DNA of 64,000 bases from Parapedobacter tibetensis (GTDB lineage Bacteria > Bacteroidota > Bacteroidia > Sphingobacteriales > Sphingobacteriaceae), in assembly GCF_024643205.1 (NCBI RefSeq), contig NZ_JAMKQJ010000012.1, positions 62,001 through 126,000 of the forward strand, written 5' to 3'. A model generated the notes under the pieces. That model saw only the letters and a list, made by a program, of their open reading frames with translations. It did not search any database and had not been told where the DNA came from. Within the stretch, counting starts at the first letter, position 1. Each line of letters begins with the position of its first letter. The translations under genes and the position numbers were made by a program. Positions 52,718 to 61,778 of the stretch are shown here, piece by piece.

Positions 52718-54115
52718 ATGTCTTATAGAGTAGAACACGACACCATGGGTGAAGTGCAGGTACCTGCCGATAAATACTGGGGGGCACAGACCGAACGTTC
52801 GCGCAATAACTTCAAAATTGGCCCGGCGGCATCCATGCCGAAAGAAATTATCGAAGCCTTCGCCTACCTCAAGAAGGCAGCGGCCTATACGAATACCGAT
52901 GCAGGTGTATTGCCGGCAGAGAAACGGGATTTAATTGCCCAGGTATGTGATGAAATATTGGATGGGCAGTTGGATGGGCAGTTTCCGTTGGTCATTTGGC
53001 AAACCGGATCAGGTACGCAGTCAAACATGAACGTCAATGAAGTGATAGCCAACCGCGTGCATGTCATTCAGGGCAACAAACTTGGTGAGGGTAAACCATT
53101 CGTCCACCCTAATGATGACGTGAACAAGTCACAATCTTCAAACGACACCTACCCCACGGCTATGCACATCGCCGCTTATAAAAGATTGATGGAAACGACT
53201 ATCCCCGGCGTGGAAAAACTAAGGGATACGCTGCAAGCAAAATCCGAAGCATTCGCCAGCGTAGTCAAAATTGGCCGCACACACCTCATGGATGCTACGC
53301 CACTCACCTTGGGGCAGGAATTTTCGGGCTATGTAGCCCAGCTTAATTATGGTCTCAAGGCATTGAAAAATACACTGGAGCACCTTTCCGACCTTGCCCT
53401 TGGCGGTACGGCCGTAGGTACCGGGATCAATACCCCCAAAGGATACGCAGAAAATGTGGCCAAGTATATCGCTGATTTCACCGGGCTACCCTTGCGCACG
53501 GCACCCAATAAATTCGAGGCGCTCGCATCTCACGACGCCATCGTAGAAAGCCATGGTGCGTTGAAACAATTGGCCGTATCGCTGATGAAAATTGCCAACG
53601 ACATCCGCATGTTGGCTTCCGGTCCACGCTCCGGTATCGGTGAACTGATGATTCCTGAAAACGAACCCGGCTCATCCATCATGCCGGGTAAGGTAAACCC
53701 CACACAATGTGAGGCACTCACCATGGTTGCTGCACAAGTCATCGGCAATGATGTAGCCATCGCTGTAGGCGGTGCCAATGGACATTACGAGCTCAACGTG
53801 TTCAAACCCATGATGGCCGCCAATTTCCTGCAATCTGCACGGTTAATTGGCGATGCCTGTGTCTCGTTCAATGACCATTGTGCGGTAGGTATCGAACCTA
53901 ACCGTGATGGCATCAAAAAACACCTCGAAAATTCATTGATGCTCGTTACGGCCCTCAACCCACACATCGGTTATGAAAATGCGGCCAAAATTGCGAAAAA
54001 AGCTCATAAGGAAAAAAAATCCCTACGGGAGGCTGCATTGGAATTGGGATTATTGACCAATGACCAATTCGATGAATGGGTGCGGCCGGAAGATATGATT
54101 GGAGGACTGAAATAA
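52718..54115 (+). CDS. fumC: Class II fumarate hydratase
   Basis: FumC hydrates fumarate to malate in the TCA cycle without an iron-sulfur cluster. The 465-residue protein shows the superfamily signature GSSIMPGKVNP near residue 325, GSGTQSNMNVNEVI and SSNDTYPTAMH; His in GRTHLMDATP lies at the active site. It is monocistronic or coupled to a small lipoprotein 6 bp later. Its promoter carries a notable inverted repeat. The identity is secure. Confidence 0.97.
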   Translation: MSYRVEHDTMGEVQVPADKYWGAQTERSRNNFKIGPAASMPKEIIEAFAYLKKAAAYTNTDAGVLPAEKRDLIAQVCDEILDGQLDGQFPLVIWQTGSGTQSNMNVNEVIANRVHVIQGNKLGEGKPFVHPNDDVNKSQSSNDTYPTAMHIAAYKRLMETTIPGVEKLRDTLQAKSEAFASVVKIGRTHLMDATPLTLGQEFSGYVAQLNYGLKALKNTLEHLSDLALGGTAVGTGINTPKGYAENVAKYIADFTGLPLRTAPNKFEALASHDAIVESHGALKQLAVSLMKIANDIRMLASGPRSGIGELMIPENEPGSSIMPGKVNPTQCEALTMVAAQVIGNDVAIAVGGANGHYELNVFKPMMAANFLQSARLIGDACVSFNDHCAVGIEPNRDGIKKHLENSLMLVTALNPHIGYENAAKIAKKAHKEKKSLREAALELGLLTNDQFDEWVRPEDMIGGLK

Positions 54116-54121
54116 CATCAC

Positions 54122-54655
54122 GTGCTTCATTACAATCCAAATAAATTACGTAACATCACATACCGGTTTCTACTAGCCGGTATGTTTTTTCTGTCCGTTT
54201 GCAGTTGCCGTTTCAATCCAGATATCCAGCATGAAGGTGCCGAGTACCTGCAAGGGGTATGGATACAAGACAGCATCCCGATGCAGGATGCCCTGCTGCA
54301 ATATACCCTGCATGAATTGAAATTCACCTGCGATTCCATCTATGCAACCTTGCACACCACATCCAAAGTCAAGAACATTGCCGATTCATGCTACAACAAT
54401 GGGTTATGGACGGAATATGCAAAAGGGGTATACGTGGTAAGAGGCGATAGCCTCTTGGTGGATGGATTATACACAAGGGCCAATTGGCGGCAAAAAATCT
54501 CAGGCTGCTATCGCATAGGCCAATACCTGCCTCGTTTTAAAATTGTACGATATACTACGGATTCCCTTGTATTGGAAAACCGATATGACCAACGACCGAT
54601 TCTGCTGCGGAAAACAGCTGATATTACATGTGTACCTAAAAAACGTTGGGAATAA
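54122..54655 (+). CDS. Small lipoprotein downstream of fumC
   Basis: The 177-residue product has a signal ending LSVCSCRF, with the likely lipid Cys around residue 27-29. Its body is beta-rich with several Cys (FTCDSI, DSCYNN, SGCYRI, ITCVPK). The frame has only a GTG start at 54122, 6 bp after fumC; no ATG gives a full signal. It may be co-transcribed with fumC, a pairing that I think recurs in relatives. Function unknown. Confidence 0.6.
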   Translation: MLHYNPNKLRNITYRFLLAGMFFLSVCSCRFNPDIQHEGAEYLQGVWIQDSIPMQDALLQYTLHELKFTCDSIYATLHTTSKVKNIADSCYNNGLWTEYAKGVYVVRGDSLLVDGLYTRANWRQKISGCYRIGQYLPRFKIVRYTTDSLVLENRYDQRPILLRKTADITCVPKKRWE

Positions 54656-54998
54656 AATAAACGGAACGCTGATTTATATAGAAAAAAATCACCGTTAATC
54701 TGCCCATCAGTGTTATCCGTCAGGGATTTCGCATTTAAAAGAATCGCAACCCCTCGTCCTTGCGAGCAAGTGCGCTGGGGGGTGAAATGGAGCGACCGCG
54801 AAGCCCAACACAGCCTCGCAATGAAGAAAAAAGTTAAAAGCGAAATCCCTGTGTTATCCGTGTTCAATTAACTAACCAACAAAAAAGGCGGCACGGAAAA
54901 TCGCACCACCCATTTTGATTTATATTACAATTAAATTATACCCTGTTAGTATCTGTCCATAAAATCAGTGGCCAGGCGACATTATAGACGGACACTAT
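54656..54998. repeat. Intergenic region of palindromic repeats
   Basis: CAGGGATTTCGC (54721-54732) is inverted at 54840-54851 (GCGAAATCCCTG), enclosing GCGAG/CTCGC words (CCTTGCGAGCAAG, GCCTCGCAATG). GTGTTATCCGT occurs on both sides. This looks like dispersed repetitive DNA. No gene is seen. Confidence 0.6.
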
Positions 54999-55391
54999 TT
55001 AAAAAGGCAAATCATCGTCTTTTCCTTCGTCAGCAGAAATATCCACTGTGGGAGGCGTATCAAATGCCTGCGGGCTGGGAGCCGATTGTCCACTGGCATC
55101 CACGGGTGTAGTCGTGACCTTGCTCACCCGCCAAGCCACCAATGAATTAAAATAGGTGGTTACCCCCTCTTTATTGGTCCAAGGACGCCCACGCAAGTTG
55201 AATGAAACTTCCACCTCATCACCCACATTCAGGTTGTCGAATATATTGGTTCTGTCTTGTGTTGCTTCAAAACGAATATATTCTACAAACTGAGGGTTTT
55301 CCGCATACTGAATAATCAAATCTCTTTTTTTGAACGTATCAGTGACCTGTTGTGTATCACCAATTTCGTGCACTTTTCCACGTATTTCCAT
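54999..55391 (-). CDS. DUF3127 protein with an SSB-like acidic tail
   Basis: The 130-residue protein has an OB-fold-like N-terminal domain (about 1-95; KVHEIGDTQQVTDTFKKRDL, GDEVEVSFNLRGRPW) of the DUF3127 family. A low-complexity linker follows, then the C-terminal tail DEGKDDDLPF. SSB proteins end in a similar acidic tail (DDDIPF), which recruits repair and replication proteins. This hints at a role in DNA handling, but nucleic-acid binding has to be shown. Confidence 0.75.
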   Translation of the reverse strand: MEIRGKVHEIGDTQQVTDTFKKRDLIIQYAENPQFVEYIRFEATQDRTNIFDNLNVGDEVEVSFNLRGRPWTNKEGVTTYFNSLVAWRVSKVTTTPVDASGQSAPSPQAFDTPPTVDISADEGKDDDLPF

Positions 55392-55465
55392 TGCTTATTT
55401 TTTGTTGAAACCCCAAAATTACATATTTTTTACCTAACAATAATAACTAACTTTGCCAAAATCTT
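55392..55465. promoter_or_regulatory. Divergent promoter region
   Basis: On the plus strand TAACTTTG (55448-55455) lies 10 bp before the methyltransferase start. On the minus strand TAATTTTG (55421-55414) serves the DUF3127 gene. The two promoters share 74 bp. Confidence 0.5.
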
Positions 55466-56659
55466 ATGGAAGTTTTCAACACCCCCAGCAAAGTTATCAT
55501 CACCTGCAGTAGGCGCTTGTCGCCCTATTTACAATATGAAATCCGGCAATTGGGATTTGACATCGAGCGTGGATTCGCCACCGGTGTCGAGCTATTGGCC
55601 ACCGTCAACGACTGCATCCGGCTCAACCTTAACCTGCGTTGTGCCAGCCAAGTGCTCTATTCCCTGCATTCATTCCCGGCAACCAACCCCGAGGAACTTT
55701 ATCAATCGATACTGGGCATCCCATGGGAAGAGCTCATTGCATTCGATGGATATGTTACCGTTACGTCCAATGTGAATAATTCCACTATTTCTACGCCTTT
55801 GTTTGCCAACCTGAAGGTAAAGGATGCAATTGCCGACCGCATCAAGGAAAAGAAGGGTCTGAGGCCAGATAGCGGGCCTGATTTGCATAAAACCGTGGTA
55901 CACCTCTACTGGCAGGATGACCAAGCTGAAATCTTTCTCGACACTTCAGGTGAAACATTAGCCAAACACGGATATCGCAAGCATCCCGGCAAAGCACCCA
56001 TGCTTGAAGCCTTGGCCTCAGGAGTGGTTTATGCTACCGCCTGGGATGGAGAGTCTGCTTTTGCCAATCCCATGTGCGGATCGGGCACATTGGCCATTGA
56101 AGCAGCACTCATCGCCACCAACCGGAAACCGGGTCTTTTCCGGATGAACTATGCCTTCATGCATATCCTTGGATATGATGAGCAAGTCTTTTTTGCGGAA
56201 CGGCGAAAATTAAAAGAACAGGTAAGCAAAAATATCATGGCAAAAATCATCGCTTCAGATCTATCCAAAGAAGCCATTGATATCGCTTTGATGAATGCCA
56301 AAACGGCCGGGGTAGACAGCCTTATCGATTTCCATGTATGCGACTTTGCGGATACCCCTTTGCCTGATGGTGCCGGAGTGGTAGTTTTCAATCCCGAATA
56401 TGGGGAGCGTATGGGGGTGCACACCAAGCTAGAAGCCACCTATGCTCGTATCGGCGATTTCCTCAAGCAACGATGTGCTGGCCGGCGGGGCTATGTATTT
56501 ACGGGCAACCTCGACCTTGCCAAAAAAATCGGGTTACGGGCGTCGCGAAAAATAGAATTCTACAATGGTAAACTAGATTGCCGCCTACTGGAATATGAAG
56601 TATATGAAGGTAGTCGCAGAACAGGGGACGAAAAGGCCGATGATGCAAGCATACATTGA
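55466..56659 (+). CDS. THUMP-domain RNA methyltransferase (RlmL-like)
   Basis: This enzyme probably methylates guanine N2 in 23S rRNA using SAM. An N-terminal THUMP domain (about 45-160) is followed by a Rossmann methyltransferase domain. The SAM motif is NPMCGSGTLAIEAALIA, and the catalytic motif is FNPEYGERMG, where E. coli has NPPYG. The 397-residue length matches the N2-G half of RlmL without the RlmK part. It overlaps the HD-hydrolase gene by 20 bp. Confidence 0.87.
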   Translation: MEVFNTPSKVIITCSRRLSPYLQYEIRQLGFDIERGFATGVELLATVNDCIRLNLNLRCASQVLYSLHSFPATNPEELYQSILGIPWEELIAFDGYVTVTSNVNNSTISTPLFANLKVKDAIADRIKEKKGLRPDSGPDLHKTVVHLYWQDDQAEIFLDTSGETLAKHGYRKHPGKAPMLEALASGVVYATAWDGESAFANPMCGSGTLAIEAALIATNRKPGLFRMNYAFMHILGYDEQVFFAERRKLKEQVSKNIMAKIIASDLSKEAIDIALMNAKTAGVDSLIDFHVCDFADTPLPDGAGVVVFNPEYGERMGVHTKLEATYARIGDFLKQRCAGRRGYVFTGNLDLAKKIGLRASRKIEFYNGKLDCRLLEYEVYEGSRRTGDEKADDASIH

Positions 56660-57290
56660 CCAAACAGCGGATTACGTGCGCAAACAGCTGGCTAACGCCG
56701 AAGCAGGGCACGATTGGTGGCACATTCTTCGGGTTTGGAACAACGTAAAGCTATTGCTCCAACATGAAACAGCTGACCGGATAACTTGTGAGTTAGCCGC
56801 ATTGCTGCACGATATTGCCGACAGCAAGTTTCATGACGGTGATGAAACCATTGGCCCGCAGATGGCTGGTGAATTTCTGAGCAAAATCGGAGTGGAGGCC
56901 AGCACCGTACAGCATGTGCAAAACATCATCTTCAACATGTCTTACAAAGCGAGCTTGGGCGATGTAACGTTTTACTCGAAAGAGCTCGAAATCGTTCAGG
57001 ATGCCGACCGTCTAGATGCCATGGGAGCCATTGGCATCGCCCGTGCCTTTCATTACGGTGGCTTTAAAAACAGGGAATTGTATAATCCCAATATTCCTCC
57101 AGTTGCCCATCACGACAAGGAATCATATAAAAACACGACCGCTCCTACCCTGAATCATTTCTACGAAAAGCTTCTGTTACTCAAAGACAAGATGAATACC
57201 CAAGCAGCTAGAACGATAGCCAAACAACGCCATGAATTCATGGAGCAATTTTTAAGTCGGTTTTATGACGAGTGGGAAGGGAACAATTAA
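56640..57290 (+). CDS. HD-domain phosphohydrolase
   Basis: The 216-residue protein has the metal-binding HD motif: HDWWHILRVW, then LLHDIADSKF and VQDADRLDAMGAIGIAR. It resembles YedJ-type nucleotide phosphohydrolases. ATG codons at 56640 and 56643 are good starts; the frame is open farther up inside the methyltransferase gene, but that overlap is unlikely. Substrate unknown. It converges with the TM2 gene, 4 bp overlapping at the stops. Confidence 0.82.
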   Translation: MMQAYIDQTADYVRKQLANAEAGHDWWHILRVWNNVKLLLQHETADRITCELAALLHDIADSKFHDGDETIGPQMAGEFLSKIGVEASTVQHVQNIIFNMSYKASLGDVTFYSKELEIVQDADRLDAMGAIGIARAFHYGGFKNRELYNPNIPPVAHHDKESYKNTTAPTLNHFYEKLLLLKDKMNTQAARTIAKQRHEFMEQFLSRFYDEWEGNN

Positions 57291-57646
57291 AATCCACTCA
57301 GCACCATGTGCATGCACTCACGTGTCACACGTTGGTTGTACTCATCCGTCATACTTTTATGGTTGATCAGGTCTACAATGGTACCAATCCAACAAAAACC
57401 TATCGTGAGAAAATAGATAATCCCCATCCCCACTTGGTTTAACACAAAACGTTGGATTCCGGCAAACCCAAGAAATCCCAGCAACGTAAATAGCATGATG
57501 TCTTGCGCATTTTTCCGCTTGCCACTGTATAAGAATACGAAGTTCTTCAATTGGTCATCATTCAACGAAGCCGTGGCTTGTTGCAGGTACATCAATTCCT
57601 CTGGGGTAATCCCTTGGATGCCCATTAATATATTACGGTTACTCAT
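57287..57646 (-). CDS. TM2-domain membrane protein
   Basis: The 119-residue protein has a helical N-terminal region (about 1-45) and then a TM2 domain: two membrane helices (LLGFLGFAGIQRFVLNQ and GIIYFLTIGFCWIGTIVDLI) joined by a short loop. Proteins of this type sit in the inner membrane with unknown roles. Its start overlaps the end of the DUF2752 gene by 8 bp, so they are coupled. Confidence 0.85.
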   Translation of the reverse strand: MSNRNILMGIQGITPEELMYLQQATASLNDDQLKNFVFLYSGKRKNAQDIMLFTLLGFLGFAGIQRFVLNQVGMGIIYFLTIGFCWIGTIVDLINHKSMTDEYNQRVTRECMHMVLSGF

Positions 57647-57956
57647 GGTGGTTATGTTTTGTCCAAATTATGTATTCTCTTTTTGATAATGTGTATATGC
57701 GATGGATGATGATAAGCAAAGCAGGTATCCCAAGCCAATGCATGCTTAATGAAGCCTTCAGCTCCCCATGCATTAATAAGGTAATCGAGCGTCCCAACCC
57801 GCATCCCGGGCACCACGTAAAACCCGCATTTTCCAATGGGCACAATGAAAAATGATGCGCGTGTGGATTGGAAAAGTAAAGTAATACCAATGCCAATACC
57901 CAACATGCCAATTCAATTGGCAATTTTGATATCGACAGCTTACTGTACATTTCCAT
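57639..57956 (-). CDS. DUF2752 membrane protein
   Basis: The 105-residue protein matches DUF2752 by CPLENAGFTWCPGCGLGR, with its conserved CP-x-CPGCG-x-x-R core, between two or three membrane helices. The four-Cys set could bind a metal or heme. It is co-transcribed with the TM2 gene. Function unknown. Confidence 0.82.
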   Translation of the reverse strand: MEMYSKLSISKLPIELACWVLALVLLYFSNPHAHHFSLCPLENAGFTWCPGCGLGRSITLLMHGELKASLSMHWLGIPALLIIIHRIYTLSKREYIIWTKHNHHE

Positions 57957-58119
57957 TTGGATAGTTTTCCCTTTAGCGGTTCCATTAGGATGTCTGATTA
58001 ACGATAAAGTTACAACAGTTTTTCTAATTTTTACTTTAATCCGTCAATCTTCCATCTTTTCTGTTGGTTTGTTTGAAGATTTATTATTTTGGCCCACTAA
58101 AATTAAATACATACTCAAG

Positions 58120-59019
58120 ATGAATGTTCATGCGTTGATTAAAATTACGAGAAGACGCTATTCCTATCTAATCGTATTACTTTGTCTTTATATCCTACCC
58201 CAACTGTCTATTGCCCAAACTCCAATAGACTCGTTGCTGATTGCCGAAGCGCACTGGCAAGAGAAGACCTTAAAACCCGGAATTACCTGGCGGCAGGCTC
58301 ATTTCGAGAACCTATTTGAATCCCAGCAAGAAATAAATCTGCTGGAAATCGATTTGTCCGTACCCGAGCGAAGGTTAGCTTTTGTAGGCTTGTCTCAAGA
58401 CCTTAAACTCACCAGTGAATTTGCGCGTGAAGCCGATGCCCTTGGCGCCATTAATGCCACGTTTTTTGACACCAAACTAGGCGGTTCGGTAACGTTCTTG
58501 AAAATCAATAAACAAATCGTCAATGAAACCTCCTTGCTGCTACCTAATGGCGCAAACCACGAACGGGCTAATGGCGCGCTCATCATGAATGGGCAAGAAG
58601 CGTCCATAGTCATTGGCGTTGATCAAACCATTGGATGGGATAAACAATTGCCTGCGGATCACGTTATGGTTTGCGGCCCTACCCTACTTCATGGTGGAGC
58701 CGAAATACTGCTACAAAAGAATGCATTCAATGACAATCGCCATCCTCGGTCTGCGGTTGGCCTCACGGCCGACAACAAGATTATCCTACTTACCGTAGAC
58801 GGGAGGAATGCGCTTGCTCATGGCATGAACTTACATCAACTGGCCTTTTTGTTGCGTGTGATGGATGTGCAAGACGCCCTGAATCTTGACGGCGGAGGAT
58901 CTACCACTTTGTACATAAAGGGAGAAAATCATTCCGGGGTGGTTAATTATCCATCGGATAACAAAGCCTTTGATCATGATGGAGAACGCAAAGTGGCCAA
59001 TGCTATTTTAGTCTTTTAA
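58120..59019 (+). CDS. Secreted phosphodiester glycosidase-family protein (NAGPA-like)
   Basis: The family cleaves alpha-N-acetylglucosamine phosphodiester or related bonds. From ATG 58120 the 299-residue protein has a signal segment (about 14-32, ending LSIAQ), then the domain with DLSVPERRLAF, NATFFDTK, CGPTLLHGG and DGRNALAHG, finishing with NLDGGGSTTLYIKG, the family's hallmark DGGGS loop. The frame extends to 58069, but the ATG at 58120 gives the clean signal. It starts a run of three secreted hydrolases of phosphodiester or phosphate bonds. Confidence 0.85.
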   Translation: MNVHALIKITRRRYSYLIVLLCLYILPQLSIAQTPIDSLLIAEAHWQEKTLKPGITWRQAHFENLFESQQEINLLEIDLSVPERRLAFVGLSQDLKLTSEFAREADALGAINATFFDTKLGGSVTFLKINKQIVNETSLLLPNGANHERANGALIMNGQEASIVIGVDQTIGWDKQLPADHVMVCGPTLLHGGAEILLQKNAFNDNRHPRSAVGLTADNKIILLTVDGRNALAHGMNLHQLAFLLRVMDVQDALNLDGGGSTTLYIKGENHSGVVNYPSDNKAFDHDGERKVANAILVF

Positions 59020-59201
59020 TAGCTGTGAGCATTCGTTAATGCTAATGAAAACACAGAAGAGATTAATAATTTGATTACCTTTAGCCAACAAAACGCTAAC
59101 ACATAAACATTCTATTTGGTGAACCGTCACGAGCAATCGCTCACCTGCTTATGATAGGCAGGCAGACAATAGAAACAACTATGCTAATGAACATTAAAAA
59201 C

Positions 59202-59987
59202 ATGAAGACAGTAACCCGTATTTTTCTGACATTAACCGTATGCATTATGTGGCATGTATCTGCTGCCCAATTTATCAAGAACCAAGCGATCGCTCACCGC
59301 GGCGCATGGAAAGCTGATAACTTTCCACAAAATTCAATTGCCTCCTTGCATCGTGCAATAGCATTGGGATGTGCTGGCACCGAGTTTGACGTACACCTCA
59401 CCAAAGACGATGTGCTCGTCGTAAACCATGATAAGGATTTCTATGGCATGGATATCGCCACATCCACATATAAGGAATTGTTGACCAAGAAGCATCCAAA
59501 CGGAGAATCAATCCCTACGGCCAAGGAATACCTCCGCGAGGGGATGAAACAAAAAAAGACCAAACTTATCTATGAGCTAAAGACATCTAACTTGGGAAAA
59601 GAACGCACCCGGTATTCCGCAGATTTGTCTGTACAACTCGTCAAAAAACTGAATGCGGATGAGTGGGTAGAATATATCCTTTTCGATTACGATGGCGCCA
59701 AACGCATCATCGAACTCGACCCCAATGCCAAGGTATATTACCTGAATGGAGACGTTGCTCCGGACCAAGCTAAAAAAGACGGTTTTTATGGCCTCGACTA
59801 TAATTTCAACGTGTATAAGAAGAATCCTACCTGGATTAAGGAAGCTCATGACCTGGGCCTCGTAATCAATGCGTGGACCGTAAATACCGAAGATGAAATG
59901 CTCAACCTATTGAATCAAAATGTGGAATTCCTCACCACGGACGAACCTGCGTTAGCCATAGAAGTAATCAACAAACATAACAACTGA
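59202..59987 (+). CDS. Secreted glycerophosphodiester phosphodiesterase
   Basis: GDPD enzymes split glycerophosphodiesters to glycerol phosphate and an alcohol. After a signal peptide (ending HVSAAQ) the core shows AIAHRGAWKADNFPQNSI, GTEFDVHLTKDDVLVVNHD and the closing INAWTVNTEDE. His and Glu residues of the metal site are all present. Other ATG codons lie at 59181 and 59187; 59202 (MKTVTRIF) is my choice. The next gene follows by 4 bp, so they form an operon. Confidence 0.9.
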   Translation: MKTVTRIFLTLTVCIMWHVSAAQFIKNQAIAHRGAWKADNFPQNSIASLHRAIALGCAGTEFDVHLTKDDVLVVNHDKDFYGMDIATSTYKELLTKKHPNGESIPTAKEYLREGMKQKKTKLIYELKTSNLGKERTRYSADLSVQLVKKLNADEWVEYILFDYDGAKRIIELDPNAKVYYLNGDVAPDQAKKDGFYGLDYNFNVYKKNPTWIKEAHDLGLVINAWTVNTEDEMLNLLNQNVEFLTTDEPALAIEVINKHNN

Positions 59988-59991
59988 TAAA

Positions 59992-60825
59992 ATGAAAAGG
60001 ATCATCAGCATCTCCATTCTTATATGGCTTTGCATATCGGTTGGTTTTGCACAGCAATTCATTGTGGCCTCCTACAATGTCAGGTATGACGCATCTCGCG
60101 ATGTGGGCAATTTGTGGAAAGATAGGCATCCACATCTTGTGCAGCTAATCCGATTCCACGAGTTCGATATCTTTGGTACGCAGGAAGGACTCAAGCACCA
60201 GCTTGAGGATATCAAGAAAAACCTGCCCGGCTTTGAATACATTGGCGTGGGCCGTAATGACGGTAAGGATGATGGAGAATACGCAGCGATATTTTACAAC
60301 ACGGATAAATTCGAGGCGATAAAACAAGGCAATTTCTGGCTTGCTGAGCAAACGGAAGTGCCCAATAAGGGTTGGGATGCTGCCTTACCCCGCATCTGCA
60401 CATGGGGGCTCTTTAAAGACAAACGTACCGGCTTCCAGTTTTTCCTATTTAACGCCCATTTTGACCATGTGGGTGTAGAGGCACGTAAGGAAAGTGCGAA
60501 ACTCATTATCAAAAAGGCTCATGAATTGGGGAGCGGTACGCCAATGATTATCACGGGTGATTTCAATGTGGACCAACGGAATGAAAGCTATCACGTGCTC
60601 AATTCCAGCGGTGTAGTAACAGATGCTTATGAATTATCGCCCTTGAAATATGCACCAAATGGCACGTTTAATGGGTTTGACATCAATAAGGTGAGTGATC
60701 GTAGGATTGATCATATTTTTCTTTCATCTCCCTTCACCGTAACTCGTTATGGCATTCTTACCGACAGTTACCAAGGCAAATTGCCTTCTGATCATTATCC
60801 CGTGCTGGTGGAAGTACATTATTGA
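59992..60825 (+). CDS. Secreted endonuclease/exonuclease/phosphatase-family hydrolase
   Basis: The 277-residue protein has a signal peptide (ending VGFAQQ) and a complete EEP fold: VASYNVRYDASR, IFGTQEGL (metal Glu), NAHFDHVG, ITGDFNVD (catalytic Asp/Asn), DRRIDHIF and a final SDHYPVLVE. It may act on a lipid-phosphate or phosphodiester. It shares a transcript with the GDPD gene, 4 bp apart; consecutive cleavage of one substrate is plausible. Confidence 0.88.
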   Translation: MKRIISISILIWLCISVGFAQQFIVASYNVRYDASRDVGNLWKDRHPHLVQLIRFHEFDIFGTQEGLKHQLEDIKKNLPGFEYIGVGRNDGKDDGEYAAIFYNTDKFEAIKQGNFWLAEQTEVPNKGWDAALPRICTWGLFKDKRTGFQFFLFNAHFDHVGVEARKESAKLIIKKAHELGSGTPMIITGDFNVDQRNESYHVLNSSGVVTDAYELSPLKYAPNGTFNGFDINKVSDRRIDHIFLSSPFTVTRYGILTDSYQGKLPSDHYPVLVEVHY

Positions 60826-60849
60826 TATCGTTAATTTCGTCTATTATGT

Positions 60850-60857
60850 TAACTTTG
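60850..60857 (+). promoter_or_regulatory. Promoter of the DUF4197 gene
   Basis: The -7 box TAACTTTG is 36 bp before the start codon; the -33 element is weak. Confidence 0.45.
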
Positions 60858-60893
60858 GCGGAATCCATATTCAGTTACTTAAAATAGCATGCT

Positions 60894-61670
60894 ATGAACA
60901 GCTTAAAAGCACTTTCTTTTGCATCCTGTCTGTTGTTTTTTACCCAATGCGACACACTGAGCCAAATGGCCACTACCAATGGGACAGGTACCGGAACAAA
61001 TCCGTCCACTTCCGGTTCAACAGCAGGTACCTCGGTTACTTCCAGTGAAATATCCTCGGGCCTTAAACAAGCGCTAAGCCAAGGGTTAGACCGTAGTATT
61101 AAGTCATTGGCAGTACAGGATGGTTTTTTGGGCAACGCGGCCGTGAAAATACTCATGCCCCCTGAAGCCCAAAAGGTAGAAAGCACATTGCGTGGCATCG
61201 GTCTTGGATCGTTATGCGATAACTTTATCCAAAGCCTCAACCGAGCAGCGGAAAGCGCCGTGAGCGAAGCGGCGCCGGTTTTTGTGTCGGCACTCTCGCA
61301 ATTGACCATTAAAGACGCCACCAATATCCTACTCAGTGGACAACAAGATGCCGCAACCGGTTTTTTTAAACGAACCACTACTAATGAATTGGCTAAAAGA
61401 TTCAGCCCCATCGTGGAAGGGGCACTCGGCAAACATAATGTAGCCAAATATTGGAGCGACGTGGTGACTCGCTACAACCAAATCCCACTGGTAAACGATA
61501 AGATAGAAACAGACTTGAACAAGTATGTCACCCAAAAGGCCATCGACGGTCTTTTCCATCAGGTGGCACAGGAAGAGCTCAAAATACGCGATAATCTAGG
61601 CGGAACACGTACTACACCCTTGTTGCAAAAAGTATTTGGTTACGCCGACGAAAATAAAAGTGAGATTTAG
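60894..61670 (+). CDS. DUF4197 lipoprotein
   Basis: The 258-residue protein has a lipobox FFTQCDT (Cys19), a Thr/Ser/Gly linker (about 28-52) and a helical DUF4197 domain: GLKQALSQGLDRSIKSL, DGFLGNAAVKILMPPEAQ and YVTQKAIDGLFHQVAQEE. Family proteins are envelope-located with unknown role. A hairpin follows the gene. Confidence 0.85.
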   Translation: MNSLKALSFASCLLFFTQCDTLSQMATTNGTGTGTNPSTSGSTAGTSVTSSEISSGLKQALSQGLDRSIKSLAVQDGFLGNAAVKILMPPEAQKVESTLRGIGLGSLCDNFIQSLNRAAESAVSEAAPVFVSALSQLTIKDATNILLSGQQDAATGFFKRTTTNELAKRFSPIVEGALGKHNVAKYWSDVVTRYNQIPLVNDKIETDLNKYVTQKAIDGLFHQVAQEELKIRDNLGGTRTTPLLQKVFGYADENKSEI

Positions 61671-61721
61671 CAGATAAGATTTTCCTTTCTGATAAAAAAT
61701 CACTAAATTACCTAACCATAG

Positions 61722-61755
61722 TTCATAAACCCATGTCCAATCATCGGTTTATGAA
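61722..61755. promoter_or_regulatory. Inverted repeat upstream of the universal stress gene
   Basis: TTCATAAACC (61722-61731) and GGTTTATGAA (61746-61755) are perfect inverted copies, followed by TTTTCTTTT. It may terminate the DUF4197 transcript or be an operator for the next gene, which starts at 61779. Confidence 0.55.
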
Positions 61756-61778
61756 ATTTTCTTTTAAACCAATATTAG

